A stretch of 49,125 nt of DNA from assembly GCF_000518285.1 (NCBI RefSeq), contig NZ_JADH01000012.1:1-49125 (forward strand). The letters are read 5' to 3'. The DNA comes from Williamsoniiplasma lucivorax ATCC 49196. Its GTDB lineage: Bacteria > Bacillota_I > Bacilli_A > Mycoplasmatales > Mycoplasmataceae. The position numbers and the translations under genes are program-made. Below the pieces are notes generated by a model. It was given only the letters and a program-made list of their open reading frames with translations, ran no database searches and was not told the origin of the DNA. Below, in pieces: positions 29,716 to 43,252 of the stretch. Every line of letters begins with the position of its first letter. The first letter of the stretch is position 1.

Positions 29716-30594
29716 TTATGAAAACATTTGCATCACAGATGTTATGTTATATTTATTTTTCAGTAATGACAGTGTTTCTTGATAAACTTTTTTTCTGTAA
29801 TCTTTTCAGGCTAAAGGTTCTGTTTTAAATAATGCAAAATCTTGTTTTTGTTGTTTAACAAATAAAATGTTTTTAATATTAGAAAAATAACCTTCGTCAT
29901 TATTAGCACCAGAAAAATTAAGTGGAAATAAATTATTTTGAAGACATAAAATATCAACTAAAATTCTGCCCGTTCTCCCATTCCCTTCAGCAAATGGATG
30001 TAACAATTCAAAATTTAAATGAAATAAATTAATGGCTTGATATTTTTCTTCATCCCTTTTAGCATCCTGTAAATCTTTATTTAAATTTTGAAAAATTTCA
30101 TCAACTTGATGTTCAAGATTTTGATAACCATAAAATTTGATTAATTCCCCATCAATCTCTTTTCATAAATCACTTTTTCTTAATTCACCTAAAACATTGT
30201 GTGTTTTAAAAGTTTGATCTTGCTTGTCTAAATATTGGGCAAATGCTTTAGTGAAATATTGGTTAAAAGGATAAATTGTTAAGTTGTTTAATAGTTTTTT
30301 GTTGATTTGAATACTAAAATCTTTGGTCACTTGAATTTGATCAAAATCAAAATTAACAAAATCTTGAGTAATAATTGTTTTGTAATTTTGAATTTCTATT
30401 TTATTAAAAAAACGGTAAAGTTCATCAATATTTAATGTTTCCAGGATAGTTCGGTCCAAAACATCGGGGATGGGTGATGAATAATAATAATTTTTATATG
30501 CTTTTAAAGTTAGGTTTTCATTTTCAATTTTATTTGTGTTATAGCCGATTTCTTTTTCAAAAAACCTTACTAATTGATGACTAATTTGTTTCAA
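29716..30594 (-). CDS. Fic-domain protein, probable AMPylase
   Basis: A 292-residue Fic protein. The full core motif HPFAEGNGRTGR (residues 199-210) is present, with the catalytic His and both Arg, so transfer of AMP (or another nucleotide) to a protein Ser, Thr or Tyr is likely. Near the N-terminus TNKIEN (residues 20-25) fits the inhibitory motif S/T-x-x-x-E-G/N of class II Fic proteins, placing regulation within the same chain. The start is probably TTG at 30594 with AGAGG before it; no ATG is available. It stands alone; no antitoxin partner is visible, in agreement with self-inhibition. The target is unknown. Confidence 0.9.
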
Positions 30595-30714
30595 AATGAA
30601 CCTCTTTTTTCTAATTTTTTTATAGTTTAATTATACCATTTTCACAACACCAAAACCTTGATTATTTATTAAGCGAAAGCCCCAATTTTGTTTAATAAAA
30701 ATGAAAAAATAAAG

Positions 30715-30750
30715 TACAAAAAATCTGAGCAATAACTCAGATTTTTTGTA
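30715..30750 (-). terminator. Terminator of the ligA-gatCAB operon
   Basis: Perfect 15-bp stem (30715-30729, 30736-30750), ten bases after the gatB stop, with T-rich DNA beyond it on the minus strand. Confidence 0.85.
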
Positions 30751-30759
30751 ATTAAATTG

Positions 30760-32193
30760 TTAGTTACCTAAATGTTTTAAGAGAATTTCGTTAGCAATAT
30801 CTGGATTAACATTACCTTGAGTTTCTTTCATCAGTAATCCCATAATGGTTTTAATCACACGTTCTGGACGCTCATCAAATTGTTTTAATAATTCTTGATT
30901 TGATTCTAATAATGGTTTTAATAATCTTTCGATTTCCACTGAATCACTAATTAATTTTAAGTTGTTTTCTTCAATAATTTGATCAACAGTTTTTGTATCA
31001 TCATTCATAATGATTGGTAAAATGGTTTTAACATGTTTAGAAGAGATGATGCCATTGTTTAAATGATTGACTAAATCAGCTAAGTTTTGTGGTGTTAATT
31101 TAATTTGGTCAATGGTCAAATTATCTTTGTTTAATTCAGAAAAAACATCACCAATTAAAAACTTAATCACTTTATTGGCATCACTGGTTAAGGCTAAAGT
31201 GGCTTCAAAAAAGTTGGTTAATTCTAAACTTGATAAAATGATATTGACATCATGAAGATCTAAACCCAATTGTTCAACCATGCGTTGTCTTTTCACATTT
31301 GGTAATTCTGGGGAATTAGCAATAATTTGGTCAATTCAATTTTGGTCTAATTGAATTGGTGCAATATTTGGTTCGGTGAAATATTTATAATCAATAGCCC
31401 CAACTTTTGAACGCATTGCAACTGTTTGTTGACTAGCTTCATCAAATCGGCGAGTTTCTTGCACCACAGTTTCACTTTTTAGCAAAATTGCTTGTTGGCG
31501 CTCAATTTCAAATTCAATCGCTTTCTTAATGTTTGCCAATGAGTTTAAATTTTTAATTTCGACTTTATTAGAAAATGCATAAGCACCATACGGACGCAGG
31601 GAAATGTTCACATCACAACGTAATGATCCTTCATTCATTTTGACATCACTCACACCTAAAAATAATAAAATTTCTCTTAAATTATTGACATAAGCGATTG
31701 CCTCATCAGCACTTCTTAAGACTGGTTTAGTCACTACTTCAACCAAACCAATGCCACTACGGTTGTAATCAATAAATGTTAAATCATCTTTATGAATTTG
31801 CTTGGCAGTGTCTTCTTCAATATGTAATCTTTCGATTTCAATATTTTTCTTAACACCATCAACTTCAATTTCTAAACTTCCCTCAGTTCCAATTGGGTCG
31901 TATTGTTGGGTGATTTGAAATCCTTTTACTAAATCTGGATAGAAATAGTTTTTACGGTCAAATTTTAATAACGGATTTAGTTTCATCTTTAAAGCATGCA
32001 CAGCTAAGATGGCTAATTCAATCCCTCTTTTATTCACTGTTGGCATTGCCCCGGGATAACCTAAATCAACTTCATTAGTCATGGTGTTTGGGATTGCCCC
32101 AAACCCAACTTCAGCTGAAGAAAACATCTTGGTTTTAGTTTTTAGTTCTACGTGATTTTCGATTCCAATAATCACTTCAAAATTATTAATCAT
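30760..32193 (-). CDS. gatB: Asp/Glu-tRNA amidotransferase subunit B
   Basis: Activates Glu-tRNA(Gln) (and Asp-tRNA(Asn) in some species) by ATP before amidation. IIGIENHVELKTKTKMFS is close to the universal GatB start; NRSGIGLVEVVTKP, RCDVNISLRPYG and KVEIKNLNSL follow. The C-terminal YqeY-like helical domain (GLLMKETQGNVNP) is complete. The protein has 477 residues, as expected. Its ATG overlaps the gatA stop by one base. It supplies glutaminyl-tRNA in organisms without GlnRS. Confidence 0.97.
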
Positions 32194-33647
32194 TATTCAT
32201 CACCTGCAATTCTTTTTTTCACACGAAGAATATCTTCTAAAAGTTTAGCAGCTTGTAAGACTTTTTTATCTTCATAAACCGCTGCATTTAAGTTGATTCC
32301 AATTGGCATCCCGTTTTCTTTGGTAAACGGGATCGTAATTGAAGGAATTCCAGCAAAATTTCCCATCACTAAAACATCATGTAAGAAATCAGTTTCAGAT
32401 TGTTCATCAGCTTCTAAAGCCGATTCAATTAATGGTGCTGGTTCAAATGATGGCGGCAGAATTAAAATATCATCATTTTTTAAAATTTCATTTAAAGCAT
32501 TGGCAATCAAGCGACGCACACGCTTAGCTTTTAAAAAGTATAAATCTTGGTTTTGTTGTTTTAAATTTAATGAACCAATGACAAAACGGCGTTTGACAAT
32601 TTCACCAAGATATTTCGATCTTGATTTAATCATAATCTCAGTATAATTTTTACCATCTTCACGCATCCCAAATCCCATTCCTGAAAGATTTGCATGTGAT
32701 GAAATTGCTTCTGGATAAGAAATCATCATGTAAACTGGACCAATCGTATTTAGTAAAGCAAGATCAAAATTGACACCATTCACTTCATAACCGCGAGCAA
32801 TTAATTTAGCATATAAAGCCTCATATTCTAATCTTAATTTTTCTGGTAAATGTTCATGAACTTCTCTGATGTAAGCAAATTTAGTTTTGGGATTTAAATC
32901 ATGAATATCTTTATAAAAGTTTTCATCTTTAGTTTGAAAAGAAGTGAAATCCTTATCATCTTTTTTAAATGTCGCATCAGCTAAAATCGCGGCATCTTCC
33001 ACATTACGAGTAAAAAACCCAGCGTGGTCTAAACTTGGAGCATAAGGAATTACCCCATAACGAGATAGCGCTCCATATGTTGGTTTAAATCCAACCACAC
33101 CATTAAAACTGGCTGGCTTACGAATTGAATCACCAGTATCACTTCCTAAAGCAAATGGAACTAAACCTTTAGCCACCCCGTAAACAGAACCAGATGAAGA
33201 ACCACCAACTTGATGATTTTTATTATAAGGGTTGGCAATTTCACCATATGCACAATGCAGACCAGTTCCGCCCATTCCTAATTCGTCTAAAGCAACTTTA
33301 CCAGCCATAATTGATTGGTTTTGATTCAACAATTCAACAATTGTTGAATCATAATTAGGAATAAAATTAGCCAAAATTTTTGAACCAGCAGTTGTTCTAA
33401 TTCCTTTGGTTGAAAAATTATCTTTTGCAAAATAAGGAATTCCACATAATCAATTTTTAGGATCAAAATGTTCATCAACATAACGTGCTTGTTCCAACAT
33501 TTGTTCTGTTGGCAAAGTAATCATAAAATTCGGTTGATCATCTTTTTGAATTTGTTCAATCACACTTCGGGTTAATTCTACAGCTGTGATTTTTTTAGTT
33601 TTGAGTAATCGGTGTAACTCTCTAATATTTAATTTACGATAATCCAT
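32193..33647 (-). CDS. gatA: Asp/Glu-tRNA amidotransferase subunit A
   Basis: The amidase subunit that frees ammonia from glutamine for GatB. The amidase signature is clear: Lys in YFAKDN, GGSSSGS with the cis-Ser, and the nucleophile Ser in SDTGDSIRKPA. The last motif normally reads SDTGGSIRQPA, so one Gly is Asp here. Length is 484 residues. The start overlaps the gatC stop by one base, and the stop overlaps gatB, giving strict coupling that suits a 1:1:1 complex. Confidence 0.96.
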
Positions 33648-33938
33648 TATTTAACCACCTTTTCAATCACAACGAAATCTCCACTCACTTGTGGGGCATT
33701 ATCTAACACAAATTTTTGGTCAATATTTCTTGCTGGTTCATCTTCACGTAAAAATGTGTGTGGTTGTTCTAAGGGATAATGCATGGCGCTCACACCAATC
33801 GTTTGAATGTCAAAAACTTTAGAAAATTTTTGTTTCATTAAATCATTTGTTGATGCAATATCTTCAATTTCTTCTTCATTCAATTCCAGCATAATATCAT
33901 CTGCTAATTCGATGATGTTTTCTTCGGTTAATTCATAT

Positions 33939-33949
<11 letters not shown>
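33647..33949 (-). CDS. gatC: Asp/Glu-tRNA amidotransferase subunit C
   Basis: Small subunit that wraps between GatA and GatB. The protein is about 100 residues: an N-terminal helical part (IIELADDIMLELNEEE) and a C-terminal arm with FLREDEPARN, a typical GatC feature, followed by NAPQVSGDFVVIEKVV. The ATG at 33949 is preferred over one at 33961 because AGGATGA then lies at a normal distance. It overlaps the end of ligA. Confidence 0.9.
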
Positions 33950-35957
<2,008 letters not shown>

Positions 35958-36019
35958 GAAGGTCTCGCTTTCTATTATTAGATTATATCAAGTCTTGTTT
36001 TTTTTCTTGAATTGCTAGA

Positions 36020-36043
36020 CAAAAAGAGCTATTTAGCTCTACT
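36020..36043 (-). terminator. Terminator of the flippase operon
   Basis: AGAGCT and AGCTCT with a 4-base loop, followed on the minus strand by five T. It overlaps the stop codon of the flippase gene. Confidence 0.7.
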
Positions 36044-38014
36044 TTTAATCTTATAAATCTTTGGTTTATCAAATGAAGTGTATTCCTCAAAAAATTGGTC
36101 ATTTTTCTTGACATTTTTCTTTTTGGTTTTATGAATTTCTAATTCTGGATTCACTAATTCACTTTGTTCTTTTAATAAATCAAGATTGTGAATTTCCACT
36201 TCTAAATATCTTTTTAATTTTGAGCGGTCTTTCGCACTTTGACGAATTTGTTTTAAGATTGGTAAACTCATTAACATCGATAATCCGACTTGTGGTCGTA
36301 AAATAATCGGCAAAATTAAAGTTGAAATAAAACCAATAATTCCCACAACTAAGAAGATTCCTAAAATAATAGAAATAGTCACAACATTTACAAAAGCCCC
36401 TGACTCATTAAATAAAACTAATGGAAACTGTTTTGAAACCACAAAGATGTTAACAAGAATTGAAGCGATCACTGGGAAAATTAATGATAAAAAGTTAGAA
36501 AAAACGTATTTAATTGTTGAATTATAAGTAACAAAACGCCATGTATATTGTAATAAATAAATATAGTTAATGGTCATAAAAGTTAATTTTACAATGTAAA
36601 ATGCTTTTAAAGTATTCACAATATAATGCACATCTTCCGCTTTGGTTAAAGTCATAACTAAAAATGTAATGAGTAATTCTGTTGCTATAAACGAGATTGC
36701 AATAATATTGATTGACTTACCTACTTCCCCGAATTTACCTTTGGCTTGAATCAAAGAAGTTTGTCCTTGAAATAAAAGAATAAAGGAAATTGTGGCAGCA
36801 TAAATTCCAGAGAAAACTGGACTAGTGAAAATAAATTCAACAGCTTTTTTTTCAGCAATCATCGGAGTTGAAAATTGTGTTGCAATAAAATCACCAGCCA
36901 CAATTTGACCATACAACCCAGTAACAATATAAGGAGCTCCCATACTCATAAAAATAAAAGCAAAGGCAGCAATCACAAAAGTATACAATTCATATTTAGA
37001 ATATGCTTCTCATTCTAACCTTCCATTTTTTGATAAAACAGAAACATAGTACTCACGAAAGGACACAATCAAACTAGTTAATGTGGCTCTTAGATTCACT
37101 CCAATTAATAAATAAAGTGATAGAGATGAAGTGATTTTAAATCCCGATGTTCCTAAAACAACAAATAATAGAATCATATCAGCATTCGCTAAAACATCTT
37201 GACCAAGATTTGATCAAAACATTTTATTTGTGGAATTAATTAATGCATAGTTATTAAAATCGGGATAATACTTAATTCAAGTGTAATATCTTTTGACATA
37301 AAATTTCATCATGAATCCACGAATCGGACCATACATCAATAAAACTAAAAATGGAATAATCGGATGAATAAATTCGTGACTATCAATCGCACGATTTAAA
37401 ATTAAAAATAGAGCACCATACACAACAATGTCAGCAAAAAGAATAATGATTTTTTTCATCCCCGCTTTTTGATCGGCCATGATAATGTTTTCATAAATTC
37501 CAAAACAACTACCAGTTACAATTTGTTTAAATCCTAAAATTCAAATAATTCCCAACATTTCTCAAATTTGAATTTTAACAATTCCCCCCGGAACTTGTGG
37601 AGCAGTTGCAATAATTTCTGGAATACCAACCGGTGTTCCATTTAAAATACTCGGCACAACTGCCATTTCTAATGGGTATAAAAGTGAAATTAAGGCAATC
37701 ACTAAAACTCCCGTCATAATTGATTTACGATATTTGGTTTTAGCAGTCGAAATAATCTCATTGGCTGAAATTCAATCAGAATTAGCCATTGGTCGCATTA
37801 ATAAAATGACAGTCGAAATTCCCAAAGCACCTTCAGCAGTTGCAGCCGCTAGTGATAAAGAAGTTGAAATCCGAATAAACCCATTGACAGATGAACCATA
37901 TGCTTTCAAAATTCAATAAATCATTAAAAATTGGATGATTGCACCAACGATTGAAATCATTGCGCCCATCATCGCACTCATTACACTTTGAAATCCGCCA
38001 TGTTTATTTTTCAT
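36029..38014 (-). CDS. MOP-superfamily flippase (polysaccharide/lipid exporter type)
   Basis: A 661-residue membrane protein with about 12-14 hydrophobic segments. Its N-terminal part (AYGSSVNGFIRISTSLSLAAA, followed by a small-residue-rich helix and then LMRPMANSDW) resembles Wzx-type flippases that move lipid-linked sugars across the membrane. A charged cytosolic tail of about 90 residues ends the protein. AGGAGG lies before ATG 38014. It is the last gene of a three-gene unit (CPBP protease, pseudouridine synthase, flippase). In a cell without a wall it might export a glycolipid or capsule unit; that is inference. MurJ-like or MATE function is possible. Confidence 0.7.
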
Positions 38015-38043
38015 GTTAACCTCCTTACTTTTCTTTTATTTTA

Positions 38044-38943
38044 TTATATTTTTAATTCAACCACCTTGTGGTTTAAATATGCTAATTGACCTGGAAGCTG
38101 ACCAAAAACAATTTTATAAGCTGTGAGAAAAATCATTTTATCATGATTGATTTTGTGACCACCATATCTAAAATCATTAATGATTGGTAATTGGAAATAC
38201 TCTAAAGTAGCTCTGATTTGGTGTTTTCTCCCAGTGATTAAATGTGCTTCAATCAAAAGAATATCACCTTCTTCTTTAATTAATTTAAAAACAGTTTCTG
38301 CTGATTTAAAAAAATCTCTTTTACGTTCACTATAAAGTGATTTTTGGATTTCTGGATCATAATCAATTCAACCTTTAGCAGTAAAATCACCAGTTCAATG
38401 TCGTTTATAAACTTGGGCCAAATAATATTTATCAATCAAATCATGATTCTTGAATGCTTCTAACAAAATATCAAGTGATATTTTGTTTTTAGCATAAATC
38501 ACTAATCCTGCTGTTAATTTATCAAGTCGATGAACATGTGAAACCACAAAAGAATTTTCTTCTTGTGGATTATATTCACCTTTGTTAAAACAATATGTTT
38601 TAACAATATCATCTAATGATTCATTGATTGGTGAATGCATTTCTACATTGGCTGGTTTATCAACAACCAAAAGATTATCATCTTCATAAACCACTTTTAA
38701 ATTCAAATCTTGCACAATTTTAAAATTATCTCTTAACACTGGTTTACTAGAATCATAAACTTCCACTTGATCAGCTAATTTTAAAATTGTGGTTTTATCC
38801 TTGATTCTTTGTCCATTAATTTTGACATCACCTTTACGTAATCATTTATGAATCACTGAAAGTGGAGTTAGTGAATAAACTTTTTTTAAGAATTTTAAAA
38901 TGGTTTGGTTTTCATCATTTTTTTTAATTTCAAATTTTCTCAT
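38044..38943 (-). CDS. Pseudouridine synthase, RluC/RluD family
   Basis: Isomerises uridine in 23S rRNA. An N-terminal S4-type RNA-binding domain (LRKGDVKINGQRI) precedes the catalytic domain with VVSHVHRLDKLTAGLVIYAK, which contains the catalytic Asp of the HRLD motif. ITGRKHQIRATLEY completes the family signature. It has 299 residues. Which position (RluC or RluD type) cannot be told. ATG 38943 follows AGGAA and lies 9 bases after the CPBP gene. Confidence 0.93.
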
Positions 38944-38952
38944 TTTATTTCC

Positions 38953-39930
38953 TTATGATATAAACAATAACATGTAAGCGATTGCATTATTACTAGCGTG
39001 CACTATTCAAGTGTAAGTCACATTACCTCTTGTTAAATTAAAAGTTGTGGCAAAAAAACAACCTGCTAAAATGTATCCTAAAATATGTTCAACATCTCCA
39101 GAAGACACATGGATCATTCCAAAAAATAAAGCACTCGTGATTCAAGCAACTGTGCGATTACCACAACCAACACTTCAAGCATGTCTCGAAGCTAATTCTT
39201 CCAGTAAGGGAGCCATTAAAATCGTTAAAACAAATAAAGAGATACAATAAATCACTCTAATCGCAACATCATCATGATGAATTAATTTTACTAATTCATC
39301 CTGATTGGCCGAAGTTCCTCCTAGTGGTGTGCCTTGGACAAGATAATTATATAAAAAACTCCCAATCCCAATCAAAAGCCCAGTGACAATGATGGTGATA
39401 ATTAAAAGTTTTAATCAATCCTTTTTAAATGTACTGATGATTTTTTCCTTTAAATCAATTGTTCATTTAAAAGCAAAAATAATTACTATTAATTCAGCAA
39501 TAATTTGTAATCATAAAAAAATGATTTGATTTCAGTCTTGATTAACATTCAATAAATTAGTGAAATTACCAAAAACCAAACCTAACAATGGAACAAATAA
39601 TTGAAACCCATAAAAAATGAATAAACCAGATTTAATAAAAAGTTTACGGTCTTTGGTTAATAAAATAATAAAACCAATCAGTGCTGAAACCAAAAGCACT
39701 AGAAAATGCAATGTACTTAATAAAGCATTATCTTCTTTACTAATTTGGTTAGTTGACATCCCACCAATAAATCTAAACATAAATAAAGAAAGCAAAGGAA
39801 TCAGTAAACTAGTAACAATAAAAATAATCCCATCGTTAGCTGGATTATATAACTTAAAATAAAATGGATATTTTTCATTAGTTTCTGAGCTCGGAATGGA
39901 TATTTGATCCCAAACGTTTTTTTTGTTCAT
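38953..39930 (-). CDS. CPBP-family intramembrane protease
   Basis: A 325-residue multi-pass membrane protein with the three CPBP/Abi motifs: EELASRH (Glu244, Glu245, Arg249), FFGMIH and HASNN near the C-terminus, which together form the metalloprotease site. About eight hydrophobic segments. CPBP proteins cleave prenylated or membrane-bound peptides, and in some bacteria act in bacteriocin immunity. The ATG at 39930 follows GAGG. It leads a unit with a pseudouridine synthase and a flippase. Confidence 0.85.
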
Positions 39931-39971
39931 CTTTAAAAACCTCAATGTATTTTAATTATTTTAACATAAAT

Positions 39972-39995
39972 AAAAAACAACACTTTTGCGTTGCT
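39972..39995 (-). terminator. Terminator of the HPr gene
   Basis: On the minus strand an 8-bp stem (two G-U pairs) with loop AAAA is followed by TTTTTTATTT, three bases after the ptsH stop. Confidence 0.7.
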
Positions 39996-39998
39996 TTA

Positions 39999-40268
39999 CT
40001 ATTTGGTGATTATTCCATTAGCAATCATCACTTCACGCATACCTGCTAAAGCTTGCTCTTCATCTGGTCCATTTGTTTCAATAGTGATTTCTGTACCACT
40101 TTTGATTGCTAAAGACATGAGATTCATAATTGATTTAATGTTTCCTTTTCGGCCTTCTGAAATGATTGTCATGTCAGCTTTGAATTTTGAAGCTTCTGTC
40201 GACATGATTCCTGCTGGTCTTGCATGCAGTCCAACTGGGTCAGTGATTTTGGCAGTAAATTTTACCAT
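39999..40268 (-). CDS. ptsH: Phosphocarrier protein HPr
   Basis: Carries phosphate from enzyme I to the sugar permeases of the PTS. His15 (GLHARPA) is the phosphate acceptor, and Ser46 (IKSIMNLMSL) is the site for HPr kinase regulation in Gram-positive relatives. It has 89 residues. GGAG lies before the ATG. It is a single-gene unit and should serve both FruA and the beta-glucoside permease in this window; ptsI is not here. Confidence 0.97.
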   Translation of the reverse strand: MVKFTAKITDPVGLHARPAGIMSTEASKFKADMTIISEGRKGNIKSIMNLMSLAIKSGTEITIETNGPDEEQALAGMREVMIANGIITK

Positions 40269-40301
40269 TTTAATAGTTCTCCTTTTTTATACAACAATCT
40301 T

Positions 40302-40329
40302 ATTATACATTGTATGTATCATTAGTAAA
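40302..40329 (-). promoter_or_regulatory. ptsH promoter
   Basis: TATAAT at 40302-40307 with TTTACT 16 bases upstream on the minus strand, about 35 bases before the ptsH ATG. Confidence 0.5.
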
Positions 40330-40344
40330 AGATGTTATACACAT

Positions 40345-42516
40345 TTATTTTTTTGATAAAACAGGGTTGTTGGCCGCAATCACCATCACACCATATTTTG
40401 GATCATTAAAAGCAATTTGTAATTGTTTACCTAATTTTTTAATCACCACTCCATCACCAAACATGATGTGAGTCACTAAATCATTTTCTTTAATCTTTGA
40501 TTCAACCACTTCTTCAAGTGGTTGGGATAATTTGGTTCTGTTTTGACCAAAAACAGAACCATCATGGCGGACAAAAAGATTTGATTCATATGAATAAAGA
40601 TCAGAATTTAACTCTTTTACAAATTTAGATTCAATTAATGTTCCGCTTGATAAGTGAGAATACTCACCTTTAATGTAACTAATATATAAAACTTCTTTTG
40701 CTCTTGTTAAAGCAACATACAATGCTCTGCGTTCTTCTTCAAATTCAGAAATTGTCAGCATTGAGTTTTTTGATGGAAAAATATCACGATTTAAACCAAC
40801 TACAAAAACGACTTTGTTTTCTAAACCTTTTGCTGAATGAATTGTTAATAAGGAAACGCGATTAGATTCTGTTTCATCATCTTCATTACTTGCTAAGCTT
40901 TCTTCTTGTAAGAAAGCCAGAGTCATATTTTCTTCACCATAAAGTTCAGGATTAAAACTTTTTTCAAAGTTTTCTAATTGGTCAAATAAGGCTTCAATAT
41001 TTTTTCATTCATTGCGATCTTTATCATCTAAGGTTTTGACAATAGTTTCATAACCTGATTCAATGATTAAATATTTTAAAATCTTGACAACTGATTCATT
41101 AGCTTCAAACATTGTTTTAGCATGGATAAATGTGTTTCTTAACTTATCTAAATTTTTAGTAACTTGTTTGATACTATTTTCTTCATCAATAATTAAATCA
41201 AAAAGTGGGAGTTGTTTTTCAGATGCTAAATTAAAAATTTTTTCAATAGTGACTCCACCAACTTTGGGAGTTAATTTAAGTGCTCTTTCCAATGATAAAT
41301 CATCACGAATTGCTACTGATTTTAATAAGGCAATTGAATCTTTAATGACTTTACGTTCTCTGAATTTGATGCTCCCAATTAGTTGATAAGGGATTTTGGC
41401 ATTGTCCAAAGTTTTTTCAAATTCTTGTGATCAAGCATTAATCCGGTAAAGAATAAAAACATCTCCAAAACGATAATTTTGTTCAGTCACTAAACGATTA
41501 ATTTCATTAGCCACAAATTTAGCCTCACCATATCTTGAAGCAAATTCTTTTAATTTTGCTTTTTCTCCTCCAGCATTATTCGTAAAAATAGTTTTCTTTT
41601 CACGTTGTTTATTATGTTCAATGAAATCATTGGCTAAATTTAAAATTTGTTTGGTTGAACGGTAATTTTCGTTTAAAACAACAGTCACAGCATTAGCATA
41701 AGTTTTGTGAAAATCCATAATGATTTGGATTTTCGCTCCACGTCATGAATAAATAGTTTGGTCAGGATCACCAACAACTGTTAGGTTATTTTTCCCGTTG
41801 GTTAAAAATTTAATTAAATCAAATTGAATTTCATTAGTATCTTGAAACTCATCGACCATGACATAATCAAAGCGGTCTCTTCATTTTTGTAAAACATCTG
41901 GGTGATCACGAAAAATTTTATAAACCAGAATTTGCAAATCATCAAAATCCACTGAGTTGTGTTTTAATAAATGTTCTTGATATTTTTCATAAATTTTAGC
42001 AAAAGCTTTTTCTTCAATATTTTCATAATTACTTAAAGCTTCGTCTGGTTCGGTTAATTCATTTTTTCAAAAACTAATTTTTGATAAAGCTTTACGATCA
42101 AATTTATTTAATGAACCATCATCATTCAATTTCATCTCTTTAATTATTTTCTTAATGATTGATCTTTGGTCATTACCATCCAAAATTAAAAATTTACTAT
42201 CAAGCCCAATTGCTTGACATTCTTCTCTTAAAACACGAGCACAAAAAGCATGAAATGTTGAAATGAAAGGATTAACATTATCATTATCCAACATTTTTTT
42301 AATTCTTTCTTTCATCTCTTTAGCTGCTTTATTGGTAAAAGTCATCGCCAAAATTTTACGAGGAAAGATATTTTTGACATTAATCAAATATGCTATTTTT
42401 GTTGTGATAACTCGGGTTTTCCCAGAACCTGCTCCAGCAATAATTCTTAAAGGATTATCTGTAGTTTTAACAGCTAGTAATTGTTGTTCATTTAAACTAT
42501 CTAATAAACTATTCAT
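40345..42516 (-). CDS. pcrA: ATP-dependent DNA helicase, PcrA/UvrD type
   Basis: A superfamily 1A 3'-5' helicase of 723 residues for DNA repair and plasmid or replication-fork work. Motif I is AGAGSGKTR, motif Ia MTFTNKAAKEM, motif II VDEFQDTN, motif III GDPDQTIYSWRGA, motif IV LNENYRS, motif V LTIHSAKGLE and motif VI YVALTRAKE. The C-terminal part has the short beta domain seen in PcrA (HIMFGDGVV). The start overlaps the RDD protein gene by 8 bases, so it belongs to the glycosyltransferase-RDD-pcrA unit. Confidence 0.96.
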
Positions 42517-43234
42517 TGGTCTCTCCTTTGTGTTCTATGTTTTGAATTTCTTCAATTTGCTCTTTGCTTAAATTTCCTGGTTGTGCTTTTAATGAAACGT
42601 GGGTGTCTTGGTTGGTCATCACCTTATCTTTATTTGGTTTAACTCAACCTTTAAATTCTTCTTTGTAAACAACATAAATATGAAATTTAAGATCAATACT
42701 CGCTTGTTGAGTTTTTTGTAATTTAATACTAATCCCGACAAAGAACAATCACAATCCATAAAAGATGAATCCGACATTTCTTAACAAAAGCAGTATCCAA
42801 ATTGTATATTGAGAATTTTTATCACTGTTTTGCAAAAGCAAAACAGTGATAATTTGAAATATTAAAGCAACAAGTCAAGGAATTAAAAGAAAGTAACTTT
42901 CTCTTAAAAACAGCGGTAGCAAATCGGGTTTTCTTTTTCCCTTTTGTTTCAAGCGAATTTGCAACAATAATTTACCCAACGTGTTACCTTTTAAAAAATA
43001 AGGAATGATGATGAAGTAAATCACGGTAAAAACAAATGATGAGCTGACAATAATGATTAATGGGATTCATTCACCTTGTTTTGGTTTACAAACAGCATTA
43101 ACTACAATAAAAGGAATGGCTAATAAAAATAAATCAAAAAGTCTGGCAAAAAACACACGATAGATGTTAGCGATTTCATATTGCTTTTCAGCATATGTAT
43201 TATCTTTTGTAAATTTATTGTGCTGACTTTTCAT
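42509..43234 (-). CDS. RDD-family membrane protein
   Basis: A 241-residue protein with about four hydrophobic segments. FFARLFDLFLL near residue 30 has the Arg and Asp of the RDD signature, and GNTLGKLLLQIRL matches the second conserved region. The hydrophilic tail (from about residue 180) is Lys- and Gln-rich. RDD proteins are of mostly unknown function; some are cation antiporters. GAGGAG precedes the ATG, 18 bases after the glycosyltransferase gene. No single ORF is visible without reading TGA as Trp. Confidence 0.8.
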
Positions 43235-43252
43235 CTATCCAACCACTCCTCA

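Noticed and set aside
32293-32646. A 117-codon plus-strand frame within gatA
   Set aside because: It is antisense to a strongly conserved gene with no start signal. The same applies to other long antisense frames at 1330-1704, 15731-16165 and 26880-27368.
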